Of a stretch of 38,164 nt of DNA, positions 6,800 to 14,215 are shown piece after piece. Numbering within the stretch: position 1 is the stretch's first letter; every line of letters starts with the position of its first letter. Below the pieces are notes generated by a model. It did not search any database, was not told the DNA's origin, and saw only the letters and a list, made by a program, of their open reading frames with translations. Position numbers and translations under genes: made by a program. Source of the stretch: Tenericutes bacterium ADurb.BinA124 (lineage in GTDB: Bacteria > Bacillota_I > Bacilli_A > ML615J-28 > CAG-698); the NCBI GenBank assembly GCA_002068415.1, contig MVZM01000017.1, positions 1 through 38,164 of the forward strand. The letters are read 5' to 3'.

Positions 6800-8068
6800 A
6801 TGAATCAAAATTTCTTTATCAATAATCGGATTCGTTTGGGAAAATTAATGAAAGATAATTCCTTAGCTGTTTTCTTTTCTGGTCGAAAAATCCAAAAATC
6901 GGCTGATCAAGATTTTCCTTTTGAAGTCGATAAAAATTTTTATTATTTAACAGGCCTTAATCAAGCCAATATTGTTTTGACTCTTTTTAAAAAACAAAAT
7001 GATCTTAAAGCTACTTTATACATTGAGGAGAACGATCCTATTTTAGTAAAGTGGGTGGGAATGAAATATACAAAAGAAGAAGCGGCCCTAATATCCGGAG
7101 TTAATCAAGTTGTTTATGCCAATTTATTTGATAACCATCTCTTTGCTTACTTCAATAATTCCCGTTATCAATCCGATTGTGTTAGGCATGTTTATTTAAA
7201 CTTAGAAAGAAGTAGTTTACCGGGCTATACCAACCAAGCTTTGGAATTTGCCAATTTAACGATGACGGCGAAATATCCGGAAGTTACTGTCATTAACGCT
7301 TATGAAATGATGGTCGGATTACGTATGATTAAATCGGAAGAGGAAATTGCACTTGTAAAGTCCAGCCTCAAAACCACTAAAAAAGGTATTGAAAGCCTTA
7401 TGAGTCATGCACAAGCGGGTTTATATGAATATCAATTAGAAGCTTATTTTGATTGGCAGGTTAAGTGCGATGGCAACCGCGATTTAGCCTTTAAAACAAT
7501 TGCCGCTTCCGGAAAAAATGCCACCATTTTACATTATGAAGACAATAATAGTTTACTTAAAAATGACAATTTGGTATTGTTTGATTTAGGAGCTCGAACG
7601 GAATTTTATGTTAGCGACATTACACGAGTGTTCCCGGTTTCCGGGAAATTTACTGCTCGCCAAAAAGCTGTTTATGATGCTGTTCTTGATGTCAATAAAC
7701 GCTGTATTGCGTATTTAAAACCGGGACTTTCTTGGGCTGAATTTAATAAGTTTGCGAAAGATTTACTTACTCAACATGCCTATGAGTTGGGATTAATCAA
7801 AGAAGATCAAGAAATCAGTAAATATTATTATCATTCCATTGGTCATTCTTTAGGATTAGATACCCATGACCCGACCTTATATGATTGGGGAATAAAAGAA
7901 GGGATGATTATTACTGTTGAACCGGGATTATACATTGAGGAAGAAGGAATTGGGGTAAGAATTGAAGACAATGTCTTAATTACCGATGAAGGCTGCGAGA
8001 ACTTAAGTTCCGAGATTATTAAGGAAACCGCTGATATTGAAAGTTTTATGGCTACTTATAAAAAGTAG
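6800..8068 (+). CDS. pepP: Xaa-Pro aminopeptidase (M24, PepP type)
   Basis: 422 aa, with the N-terminal AMP_N domain (about 1-135) and a C-terminal pita-bread M24 domain. The five dimetal ligands are all visible: D262 and D273 (FDLGA... and YVSDITRVF), H349 (HSIGHSLGLDTHD), E374 (TVEPGLYI) and E389 (RIEDNVL). It removes the N-terminal residue from peptides whose second residue is proline, in the cytoplasm, with Mn2+ or a similar metal. Translation is likely coupled to the preceding gene. The last codons and stop form part of a terminator stem. Confidence 0.94.
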   Translation: MNQNFFINNRIRLGKLMKDNSLAVFFSGRKIQKSADQDFPFEVDKNFYYLTGLNQANIVLTLFKKQNDLKATLYIEENDPILVKWVGMKYTKEEAALISGVNQVVYANLFDNHLFAYFNNSRYQSDCVRHVYLNLERSSLPGYTNQALEFANLTMTAKYPEVTVINAYEMMVGLRMIKSEEEIALVKSSLKTTKKGIESLMSHAQAGLYEYQLEAYFDWQVKCDGNRDLAFKTIAASGKNATILHYEDNNSLLKNDNLVLFDLGARTEFYVSDITRVFPVSGKFTARQKAVYDAVLDVNKRCIAYLKPGLSWAEFNKFAKDLLTQHAYELGLIKEDQEISKYYYHSIGHSLGLDTHDPTLYDWGIKEGMIITVEPGLYIEEEGIGVRIEDNVLITDEGCENLSSEIIKETADIESFMATYKK

Positions 8069-8077
8069 CCATTTTTT
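8048..8077 (+). terminator. Rho-independent terminator embedded in the end of pepP
   Basis: ATGGCTACTT (8048-8057) and AAGTAGCCAT (8063-8072) form a perfect 10-bp stem with a 5-nt loop, then a T-run. The stem covers the last seven codons and the TAG stop, so translation must clear it before it can fold. Confidence 0.85.
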
Positions 8078-8124
8078 AACGGAATTTTTTCTCCGCTTAA
8101 TAATATATATTTGGAGGTAATAAA

Positions 8125-8760
8125 ATGAAAAAGTTGTTGATATTTACTTTATTCCTTTGGATTTTTTTAGGCTTAGATTTATATGCCTATTCTCCTACGG
8201 GTCATGAAAATGTTTCAGTTGTCGAATTTATCGACGATGGTGAATTATTGATTGATATGACCTCTTCGCAAATTGAAGCTGGTTATAAGACATTAGGTAG
8301 AAATCGTCTATTTGGTTGGAAACATTATTTTTTTAATATCAAGGAAGAGGCAAATTATGTCGGGGAAATTATTTTTTCGCGCAGTAATCGGACGACGGAA
8401 AAATTAAAAATTGACTATGAATTAAAAGAAACGCATTATTCTGAACGTAGCATCAAAACCACGGGTTCTTTATCCGCTGATTTTGAAGGGAAAATTAAAA
8501 AAATTGATGCGGGATTAAAAGCATCAGCTTCAGTAACAAGCGATAAAAAAACGGCTGTTACACGAGTGGAAGATACGAGTTTTTCTTTTGTTGTTGATCC
8601 GTTTCATCGAATGACTTTTCGAGTGACGGGAGAAGCATTAGTAACCAACGGCGTCAGTAAACTTTCCATCCTCGGGATGACTTTTAAAAAAGGGACTTGG
8701 GAATATATTGATATCATTACCAGATATTATGAACTATACGAAGAAGAGTTGCCACGATGA
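8125..8760 (+). CDS. Secreted beta-rich protein of unknown function (aerolysin/ETX-like pattern)
   Basis: 211 aa with GGAGGT at 8113-8118. A signal peptide (MKKLL..., hydrophobic core to about residue 21, ending YAYS) suggests export; no lipobox, no cell-wall anchor. The rest is polar beta-strand sequence. Residues about 110-176 are Ser/Thr-rich paired strands (KTTGSLSADFEGKIKKIDAG, then LKASASVTSDKKTAVTR, then TSFSFVVDPFHRMTFRVTGE), followed by ALVTNG. That order, a long amphipathic hairpin followed by a P-F/G-hydrophobic strand, recalls the pore-forming module of aerolysin/ETX-MTX2 proteins. This is pattern similarity only and no family is recognised. It opens a four-gene operon and its last codons overlap the next start. 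Confidence 0.75.
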   Translation: MKKLLIFTLFLWIFLGLDLYAYSPTGHENVSVVEFIDDGELLIDMTSSQIEAGYKTLGRNRLFGWKHYFFNIKEEANYVGEIIFSRSNRTTEKLKIDYELKETHYSERSIKTTGSLSADFEGKIKKIDAGLKASASVTSDKKTAVTRVEDTSFSFVVDPFHRMTFRVTGEALVTNGVSKLSILGMTFKKGTWEYIDIITRYYELYEEELPR

Positions 8761-9716
8761 AAAAACTAAATTATTTAATTCTCTTTTTCGTAAGCACTTT
8801 AATCATCATAGGCTTAATTTCTCTTTATTCTAAACAAGACAAAGTTTTTCAAATGACGGTCATTCCTCAAGCTTTCAGTCTTGTTTCGGCCACTAATGAC
8901 GACGAAGAGTTTTCCATGGGAATATATTTCGATTCCAACACCTTACCAATTAATATTAATCCGCGTGATAATTGTTGCTATATAGCGGATAAAAGCAATG
9001 AAAATCAATTGCCATTGGTATTATTGTCTGCCATTCCGACTCAAAGTCAAATTACCATTAATAATAAATTGTTTTTCTTGTATGATTTTTTATTCAAAAT
9101 TGATTTTCAAACCACTTCACCCTATCAGTTAGAACTCGATGAAGCATATTTGCATCTTAATAGGGGTGTGGAAACTGAAGAAATGCTTATTTTTATTGGT
9201 TCGCTTGCTTTTGTTAAAATACCGTCAATGCTCAATAATGATTTGACCATGACTAAGTTAAAAGGAAATGTTAACCTTCTTGATCAAGGTAAAAGTGTTG
9301 TCGGTTTTGAAATGAAGTTGCGAAATAATTCCCTTGCCCCAATCCGGATTGAACGAATTAAACCATTAGTCACCAATCTCTTTGTTTCTGCTCAAGATTC
9401 ACTCGAACAATTTACTTTCGATTTTTCATCAACTGATTCTGTTAAAACAATATTAGGTTATCAATACGAAGTTTATTCCGCTTTTGAAGAGGTGGATTTC
9501 AATTTCTTAATAGGTGGAAACGAAGAGGTCAATTATTATTTCCCACTAAAATATCAAAATTCCTATAAAATTAATCAATTTGGTATTCAAATTGATTACT
9601 GGAAAAATGAAATACGATATACGGAATACATTGATAATTTTATTTTTTTTAATGATTATCAATTGTCAGAAAGAGAAATAAATAATTTAATCGTTTACAC
9701 TTATGACAATCATTGA
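8757..9716 (+). CDS. Membrane-anchored extracytoplasmic protein of unknown function
   Basis: 319 aa. Its ATG overlaps the TGA of the previous gene (ATGA), so translation is coupled. One N-terminal membrane helix (residues about 5-24, LNYLILFFVSTLIIIGLISL) anchors a beta-rich domain outside the cell; there is no lipobox. A Cys pair (NCCYIADK, about residues 73-80) is the only notable motif and could form a disulfide. No recognised family. Its position between a secreted protein and an ABC transporter suggests it is an accessory component of that system, for example a receptor or chaperone for the secreted protein. That is inference from gene order. Confidence 0.75.
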   Translation: MKKLNYLILFFVSTLIIIGLISLYSKQDKVFQMTVIPQAFSLVSATNDDEEFSMGIYFDSNTLPININPRDNCCYIADKSNENQLPLVLLSAIPTQSQITINNKLFFLYDFLFKIDFQTTSPYQLELDEAYLHLNRGVETEEMLIFIGSLAFVKIPSMLNNDLTMTKLKGNVNLLDQGKSVVGFEMKLRNNSLAPIRIERIKPLVTNLFVSAQDSLEQFTFDFSSTDSVKTILGYQYEVYSAFEEVDFNFLIGGNEEVNYYFPLKYQNSYKINQFGIQIDYWKNEIRYTEYIDNFIFFNDYQLSEREINNLIVYTYDNH

Positions 9717-10323
9717 TTTAAATAATGTTGTGAAGTATTATGGACGGCAATTGGTGTTAGATCATTTAACATTTTCTTTTCAAACAGGAAAAGTTTATTT
9801 GTTAACGGGTGAAAACGGGACAGGAAAAACCACTTTAATAAAAGCCATTTTACAACTAATTCATCTTGATGAGGGCTTTATTTTAGTTAAAACCAAACAA
9901 ATTGGCTATGTACCGGAAAAAATCAATGTCCCGGAATTTGTTCGTATTTTTCCTTTTTTGGAAAAATTGGCTTTAATTAAAAAAGTTGATTCCGGGTCGG
10001 TTGTTGATGTGGTCGAGTTTTATTTAGAAAAATGGGGTTTATTGATGCAAAAAAACAATTTTGTAAAGACATTATCCAAGGGGATGTTACAAAAACTATT
10101 ACTCATTCAAGCCTTTTTTAGTAATCCTCATCTTCTTATTTTTGATGAACCTTTAAACGGACTGGATGAAACGGCGCAAAAACTTTTTTTTAGAGAGATA
10201 AAAAAGGAAAAGTCCTATTTAAAAACCATCATTATTTCAACTCATTATCCTCATTATTATCAAGAAATAGTTGATCATTTTTTAACTATTCATCATGGAA
10301 AATTAGATGAAAAACATAATTAG
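9703..10323 (+). CDS. ABC transporter ATP-binding protein
   Basis: 206 aa, short for this family. Walker A TGENGTGKTT (residues 35-44), a signature LSKGM (124-128) in place of LSGGQ, Walker B LLIFDEP (144-150, catalytic E149) and the switch His in STHY (H181). The KGM signature and the IGYVPE stretch in the Q-loop position are typical of ABC-2-type exporters for antibiotics, peptides or polymers. The start overlaps the previous gene by 14 nt and has no good ribosome site of its own, so it is probably made by translational coupling. Its partner is the permease that begins in its last codons. Confidence 0.92.
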   Translation: MTIIDLNNVVKYYGRQLVLDHLTFSFQTGKVYLLTGENGTGKTTLIKAILQLIHLDEGFILVKTKQIGYVPEKINVPEFVRIFPFLEKLALIKKVDSGSVVDVVEFYLEKWGLLMQKNNFVKTLSKGMLQKLLLIQAFFSNPHLLIFDEPLNGLDETAQKLFFREIKKEKSYLKTIIISTHYPHYYQEIVDHFLTIHHGKLDEKHN

Positions 10324-11005
10324 CTGTCATTTAAGTTACTTGTTGAATAAGGTCACGATTATTACATTAATTGTGGTTTTAATTATGTCTGGTTTGGGCT
10401 TTTATTATGCTGGCGAGTATTTAACTAATTCCCATTCGCTTTCCTTAGCCAATGATTATTATTATTATCACAGCTTTTTTGTCATCAAATTGCTGGGAAT
10501 TTTTGTCTTTGTGTTCATGGTTGGCAATAGTTTTTTACTTAAAAATGACCATTATTCCCATCTTTTATTGACAGCTAATATTTCCCGTACTTATTATTTC
10601 GGTTCAAAGATATTATCAATTGGTTTGTTAATTGCTGGTTTTATTTGGATAGTTTTTGTTTTATTCGTTATTGTAGGCTTTTTTCGGTCACATAATTTCA
10701 TATATGACAATAATCTTTTTTGGAGATTTGTCAATTTATGCTTGTTTTTTTGGTATTATTCCTTAATTGGTCTTATTTTTATTCAGTTAACGAATAACAT
10801 CTATACCATCATTATTCCCATTGCCATCGTTAATCTCATCACTATCTTATCAGAACTACAAATAACTTCGGTTTTAGTTAATTTTTTCTTTATTAGTTTT
10901 GATAATCAAGGTAAATATTTAGTATATGGAATTGAACATGGTTTAGTAATGACGAGTTTGTTGTTATTGCTTAATCTAATCATCTATTTAAAAAAGGATC
11001 TCTAA
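10307..11005 (+). CDS. ABC-2-type membrane permease subunit
   Basis: 232 aa, overlapping the ATPase by 17 nt. It is strongly hydrophobic with about six membrane helices (near residues 16-32, 57-76, 98-124, 140-163, 165-190 and 207-227), the size and layout of an ABC-2 permease. There is no conserved sequence motif to name the substrate. With the ATPase it would form a homodimeric or 2+2 exporter. The genes upstream suggest that the cargo, or the compound being cleared from the membrane, relates to the secreted protein at 8125. It could equally be a general antimicrobial-export pair. No clear terminator follows; the infC promoter starts 43 nt later. Confidence 0.85.
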   Translation: MKNIISCHLSYLLNKVTIITLIVVLIMSGLGFYYAGEYLTNSHSLSLANDYYYYHSFFVIKLLGIFVFVFMVGNSFLLKNDHYSHLLLTANISRTYYFGSKILSIGLLIAGFIWIVFVLFVIVGFFRSHNFIYDNNLFWRFVNLCLFFWYYSLIGLIFIQLTNNIYTIIIPIAIVNLITILSELQITSVLVNFFFISFDNQGKYLVYGIEHGLVMTSLLLLLNLIIYLKKDL

Positions 11006-11048
11006 CTTGATTGGAAGATGCCCAAGGCTTACTACACTAAGAAAATAG

Positions 11049-11077
11049 TTGACAAAAATAAGCTTTTAGAGTATAAT
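11049..11077 (+). promoter_or_regulatory. Perfect consensus sigma-A promoter for infC-rpmI-rplT
   Basis: TTGACA (11049-11054), 17-nt spacer, TATAAT (11072-11077): a complete consensus match. Transcription should begin near 11084 and run through the L20-type leader. Confidence 0.9.
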
Positions 11078-11083
11078 AAATCG

Positions 11084-11241
11084 GTAATTGTTAATAGTGG
11101 AAAGAAGAAGTACCCACTTCTCACCTGATTGATTTTGTCGGTAGGTTTATGTCACTAGATTTATATTTTGTGATCTAAGTGGGTGTTTTGGCGCTCACTT
11201 TTCTTTTGCTATTAAATTACTAATCTATTAGGAGGTGTTGA
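11084..11241 (+). promoter_or_regulatory. L20-type autoregulatory leader of the infC operon
   Basis: The leader contains a hairpin AGAAGT/ACTTCT (11106-11111 and 11116-11121) and a terminator (11177-11207). ACCCACTT (11112-11119) is the exact complement of AAGTGGGT (11177-11184), the 5' arm of that terminator. So the RNA can form either the terminator or a long-range antiterminator. In Bacillus the infC leader is bound by excess L20, which promotes premature termination; the sequence and position here fit that class. The gene-sized gap 11006-11241 holds only the promoter, this leader and the ribosome site. Confidence 0.8.
11177..11207 (+). terminator. Attenuator terminator in the infC leader
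   Basis: AAGTGGGTG (11177-11185) pairs with CGCTCACTT (11192-11200) over nine base pairs, two of them G-U, with a 6-nt loop and then TTCTTTT. It is alternative to the upstream pairing with 11112-11119. Confidence 0.8.
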
Positions 11242-11781
11242 ATTATTAGTAAAAATCTTGATCGCAAAATGGATGCCTTAGTAAATGAGAATATTATGGC
11301 ACCTGAAGTTTTAGTCATTAATGAAAAAGGCGAACAAGTTGGTGTAAAGCGGATTGAAGAAGCCCGCAAACTGGCCAAAAGCGTTGAACTCGATCTTGTT
11401 TGTGTTGCTCCCAATGCCAACCCCCCTGTATGTCGCTTTTTGGATTACAGCAAGTTTCGTTATGAACAACAAAAAAGAGCTCGAGAATCAAAGAAAAATC
11501 AAAAGATGGTCACGGTTAAGGAAATTTGGCTGACCCCTGTGATTAGTGTTAATGACTTTGAAACAAAATTAAGAACGGGAAGAAAATTCTTGCAAGACGG
11601 AGATAAATTAAAAGTGACGCTTCGTTTCAACCGTCGTGTTCGCATGTTGTCTTCAGATATTGATTCCCAAAAGAATCTTGACAAATTTGTGGAGATGACG
11701 CAAGACATTGCGACCGTCGAATCCAAACCATCACTTGAGGGCAAGAGTATTTCTTTGATTCTTGTTCCAAAGAAAAAGTAA
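11242..11781 (+). CDS. infC: Translation initiation factor IF-3, AUU start
   Basis: About 179 aa. The first ATG (11269) lies too far into the protein. AGGAGGT (11230-11236) is followed by two in-frame ATT codons (11242 and 11245) and then SKNLDRKMDALVNENI, matching the I-S-K start of Bacillus IF-3. The N-terminal domain spans about 1-80, with VCVAPNANPPVCRFLDYSKF and the linker YEQQKRARESKKNQ; the C-terminal domain has KEIWLTPVI, DFETKLRTGRKFLQDGDKLK and ESKPSLEGK. IF-3 binds the 30S subunit and rejects non-AUG starts, so the AUU start gives translational autocontrol. Either ATT could be used; spacing favours 11242. Confidence 0.93.
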   Translation: MISKNLDRKMDALVNENIMAPEVLVINEKGEQVGVKRIEEARKLAKSVELDLVCVAPNANPPVCRFLDYSKFRYEQQKRARESKKNQKMVTVKEIWLTPVISVNDFETKLRTGRKFLQDGDKLKVTLRFNRRVRMLSSDIDSQKNLDKFVEMTQDIATVESKPSLEGKSISLILVPKKK

Positions 11782-11800
11782 AAAAGGAGTAAAAAATATT

Positions 11801-12001
11801 ATGCCAAAAATGAAAACCCATAGTGGGACAAAAAAACGTTTTAAAATTTCTGGAACAGGTTTAGTTATGTATTCAAAACCGGGAACAAGTCATTTAGCTC
11901 CAGGAAAAACCCAAAAGCGTATTCGCCATTTACGTAAAGAATCATCTGTTTCCAAAGCCGATTTAGGCCGTATTCGTCAACAAATCGCCAATATTAAATA
12001 A
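11801..12001 (+). CDS. rpmI: 50S ribosomal protein L35
   Basis: 66 aa from the ATG at 11801 (MPKMKTHSGTKKRFKISGTG), the exact L35 N-terminus. A longer frame starting inside infC is rejected. The protein is Lys/Arg-rich, with the conserved HLAPGKTQKRIRHLRK segment. It is a structural component of the large subunit. The GGAG site about 12 nt upstream is somewhat distant. It lies 19 nt after infC and 15 nt before rplT and is co-regulated by the leader. Confidence 0.97.
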   Translation: MPKMKTHSGTKKRFKISGTGLVMYSKPGTSHLAPGKTQKRIRHLRKESSVSKADLGRIRQQIANIK

Positions 12002-12016
12002 AAGGAGGTAATATTT

Positions 12017-12376
12017 ATGCCACGAACAAAAGGTGGAGTAGTTTCCCGAAGAAGACGTAAAAAAGTTTTAAAATTAGCCAAAGGTTATTTTGGCTCAAAA
12101 CATACCCTGTTCCGTACTGCGAATGCACAAGTAATGAAATCATTATCTTATGCATATCAAGATCGACGTGACCGTAAAAGCAATTTTAGAAAACTGTGGA
12201 TTACAAGAATTAATGCTGCTGCTCGTTTAAATGGTCTTTCTTATAGCAAATTGATGTTTGGTTTAAAAGGCGCCAATATTGAAATCAACCGCAAAATGCT
12301 TTCCGAATTAGCGATTAATGATGCCGTGTCATTTACTGCATTATGTGATACCGCTAAACAAAAACTGATAAAATAA
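12017..12376 (+). CDS. rplT: 50S ribosomal protein L20
   Basis: 119 aa with AAGGAGGT in front. [40 protein letters not shown] and [20 protein letters not shown] are diagnostic. L20 is an early 23S rRNA-binding assembly protein. In Bacillus it also represses its own operon through the leader, for which a matching structure exists at 11084-11241. It ends the operon at a strong terminator. Confidence 0.98.
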   Translation: MPRTKGGVVSRRRRKKVLKLAKGYFGSKHTLFRTANAQVMKSLSYAYQDRRDRKSNFRKLWITRINAAARLNGLSYSKLMFGLKGANIEINRKMLSELAINDAVSFTALCDTAKQKLIK

Positions 12377-12398
12377 CATCACGAAAGTGGTGTTTTTT
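12376..12398 (+). terminator. Rho-independent terminator of the infC operon
   Basis: ACATCAC (12376-12382), GAAA tetraloop, GTGGTGT (12387-12393), then TTTTT. One pair is G-U. The first base is the last base of the rplT stop. Confidence 0.88.
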
Positions 12399-12497
12399 AA
12401 AAGTTGAGGTAATATGATGATAGTCTCTTTTTTGTTATCGATAGAGTTTCCCAATACCAAAAAAACCTTTAAATAGATTATGAAAAATCTTAAATTT

Positions 12498-12527
12498 GTT
12501 GTTAATAGTTGTTTTCGGTTGTTTTGC
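12498..12527 (+). repeat. Three 10-nt tandem units GTTGTT(N4)
   Basis: GTTGTTAATA, GTTGTTTTCG and GTTGTTTTGC lie head to tail. The spacing is about one DNA turn, so a protein could bind all copies on one face. They sit 250 nt upstream of the promoter at 12751, or may be part of a weak terminator. Confidence 0.45.
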
Positions 12528-12750
12528 AACAAAATTAGCCTTTTTTCTTCTTTATGGATTTTATAAATCTATGTCCTAGATGAATAGTTAATCATTCTTT
12601 TTAAAAGGGATTTTCTAAGTCTAAAGGGAACAAATAAATATTAAAAACTATAAATAGCCAAATTGAGGTTTTGCCATTTGTTATGAAAATATGGTACATA
12701 ATTTTATAAGTTTATAAAGGCAAAGAGTTTCTTTTTTATTGGTGGATAAA

Positions 12751-12779
12751 TTGATATTATTCGATGATTATGCTATAAT
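12751..12779 (+). promoter_or_regulatory. Sigma-A promoter with extended -10
   Basis: TTGATA (12751-12756), 17-nt spacer, TATAAT (12774-12779), with TGC just before the -10 (extended -10). It drives the O-antigen-ligase-like gene at 12815 and probably the kinase and reductase after it. Confidence 0.82.
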
Positions 12780-12814
12780 AAAACTGTTAAAACTTGAAAA
12801 AGGTAATTAATTAA

Positions 12815-14215
12815 ATGAAAAAACTTGCCGATAGTTTTCAACATTTTATGAACAAAAAGTGGATAACTACTTTTGGGCGATTTTTGCGCTCATTTATCAA
12901 TCATGATTTATTTATTCTCTTTTATTTAGTAATTTGTTTAATTAACTGGAAATTCCAATTAACTTACTTAGCCATTGTTATTGGTGTTATTTTTCTTTAT
13001 TTAATAATTATATTAGATATTAATCGCTTTCGCCTTGTTCCGATTCTTTTGTTTATTCTAGCTTCGATAAGATTACCACAACCAAGTGATTATTTATGGC
13101 CGGCAATTATTGGCGCTGTGTTTGTTCTCCCGATTACTCTCTTCGATTTAGTAAAAAAACCTCTTCGCTTAAACAATCAGATTCTAATCGGGATGATTTT
13201 CTTGTTAATTGCGATGTTTTTTTCAATCATCAATACTCCCCGTTTATGGATGTCCATCTTGGGGGTTTCTACGATGCTGGTCTATATCTATATTTTTATT
13301 TATTTTTTTAATAAAAAACAAGATTATTCTCAATCTGAATTGTGGTTATATCTTGCTAAAAGCTTTACTTATTTTGGAATTTTGATTTTATTGGAAACAA
13401 TTTTTTTTAATTTCGAAGTGGTAACGGATAATAGTTTTATCAGTTTCTTTAACTGGAGTGTTGTTGATTTAGGATGGGCTAATACCAACTATATTGCGAT
13501 GATATACTTAGTGATTATCCCTTTGACGGGTTTTTGGTATAGCAAAACGCAAAAACATTTTTACTTAATTATTATGCTTTTAATCGAAATTTTCGCATTC
13601 ATTTTGCTAATTTCTCGGGGGGCTTATGTTGCTATGTTGGTTAGTGGCTTGCCATTTTTTATTGTTTTTTTTACTGACATTAAAAATAAAGTTGCTTTCA
13701 CGCAAAAAAGCCTTTTTCTCATTAGTTTTGTCTTAATCGCTTTATTAATCATCGCTATTCCTACTGGTCTTGTGAAGAATTTTTTTGCGATTTTAAATAG
13801 CCGGGGCTTATCTTTGGCTGGTCGCGAATTGCTTTATCGAATTGGTTTTAATGTTTTTTTAAGATATCCGCTCTTTGGCGGTGGTATATATACTTCCGAA
13901 TATTACTTATCTTTAGTCTCAACCTCCGTCTATTATCATAACTTTATCATCCAAACTCTTGCAACCATCGGTGTTTTCGGTATGATAGCTTTTAGTTATT
14001 ATCTTTACCAAGTCTTTCGCCAATCTTTATGGAAATGTTCCTACAATAATTATATCTTTATCATTATTCTAGGAATTACGGTTCATGGCTTGTTCGATAC
14101 CACCTTTTATAACCCCATTATTATGATCATTTTATCCATTATTCTTCCCTTAATGTTAGAGAAAAATGTCATTGATGAACAAAATAGAGAGGAACTTACC
14201 CGTGTTTACAATTAA
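12815..14215 (+). CDS. O-antigen ligase/polymerase-like membrane protein (Wzy_C)
   Basis: 466 aa with about eleven membrane helices. The conserved parts are the LLISRGAYVAML motif in the middle and a late loop with TSVYYHNFIIQTLATIGVFG, the signature of the Wzy_C/O-antigen ligase superfamily, in which the loop His is functionally important. Members join or polymerise lipid-linked glycans or attach sugars to teichoic-acid-like polymers on the outer face of the membrane. The glycan is not predictable; no glycosyltransferase gene is adjacent. AAAGGT about 11 nt upstream is a modest ribosome site. The last codons overlap the kinase start by 14 nt. Confidence 0.8.
   Translation: MKKLADSFQHFMNKKWITTFGRFLRSFINHDLFILFYLVICLINWKFQLTYLAIVIGVIFLYLIIILDINRFRLVPILLFILASIRLPQPSDYLWPAIIGAVFVLPITLFDLVKKPLRLNNQILIGMIFLLIAMFFSIINTPRLWMSILGVSTMLVYIYIFIYFFNKKQDYSQSELWLYLAKSFTYFGILILLETIFFNFEVVTDNSFISFFNWSVVDLGWANTNYIAMIYLVIIPLTGFWYSKTQKHFYLIIMLLIEIFAFILLISRGAYVAMLVSGLPFFIVFFTDIKNKVAFTQKSLFLISFVLIALLIIAIPTGLVKNFFAILNSRGLSLAGRELLYRIGFNVFLRYPLFGGGIYTSEYYLSLVSTSVYYHNFIIQTLATIGVFGMIAFSYYLYQVFRQSLWKCSYNNYIFIIILGITVHGLFDTTFYNPIIMIILSIILPLMLEKNVIDEQNREELTRVYN

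Larger units (their letters stand above)
12399..12814 (+). other. 416-nt gene-free stretch
   Basis: AT-rich sequence without a credible gene. It holds a 10-nt-period tandem repeat (12498-12527), a weak hairpin (about 12517-12540) followed by TTTTTT (12541-12546), and the promoter for the next gene (12751-12779). A 20-codon frame at 12415 with a GAGG site is too short and featureless to call. No tRNA or known riboswitch pattern was seen. Confidence 0.6.

Noticed and set aside
8757..11005. Lantibiotic-type LanFEG immunity operon
   Set aside because: Only one permease and no lanthipeptide or modification genes are seen; kept as one hypothesis only.
12415..12477. 20-codon frame MMIVSFLLSIEFPNTKKTFK with GAGG upstream
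   Set aside because: Very short, not conserved in any recognisable way and just after a terminator without a promoter of its own.
12341..12532. Minus-strand frame of 63 codons overlapping rplT
   Set aside because: Runs antisense through the rplT end and its terminator; no promoter or ribosome site.
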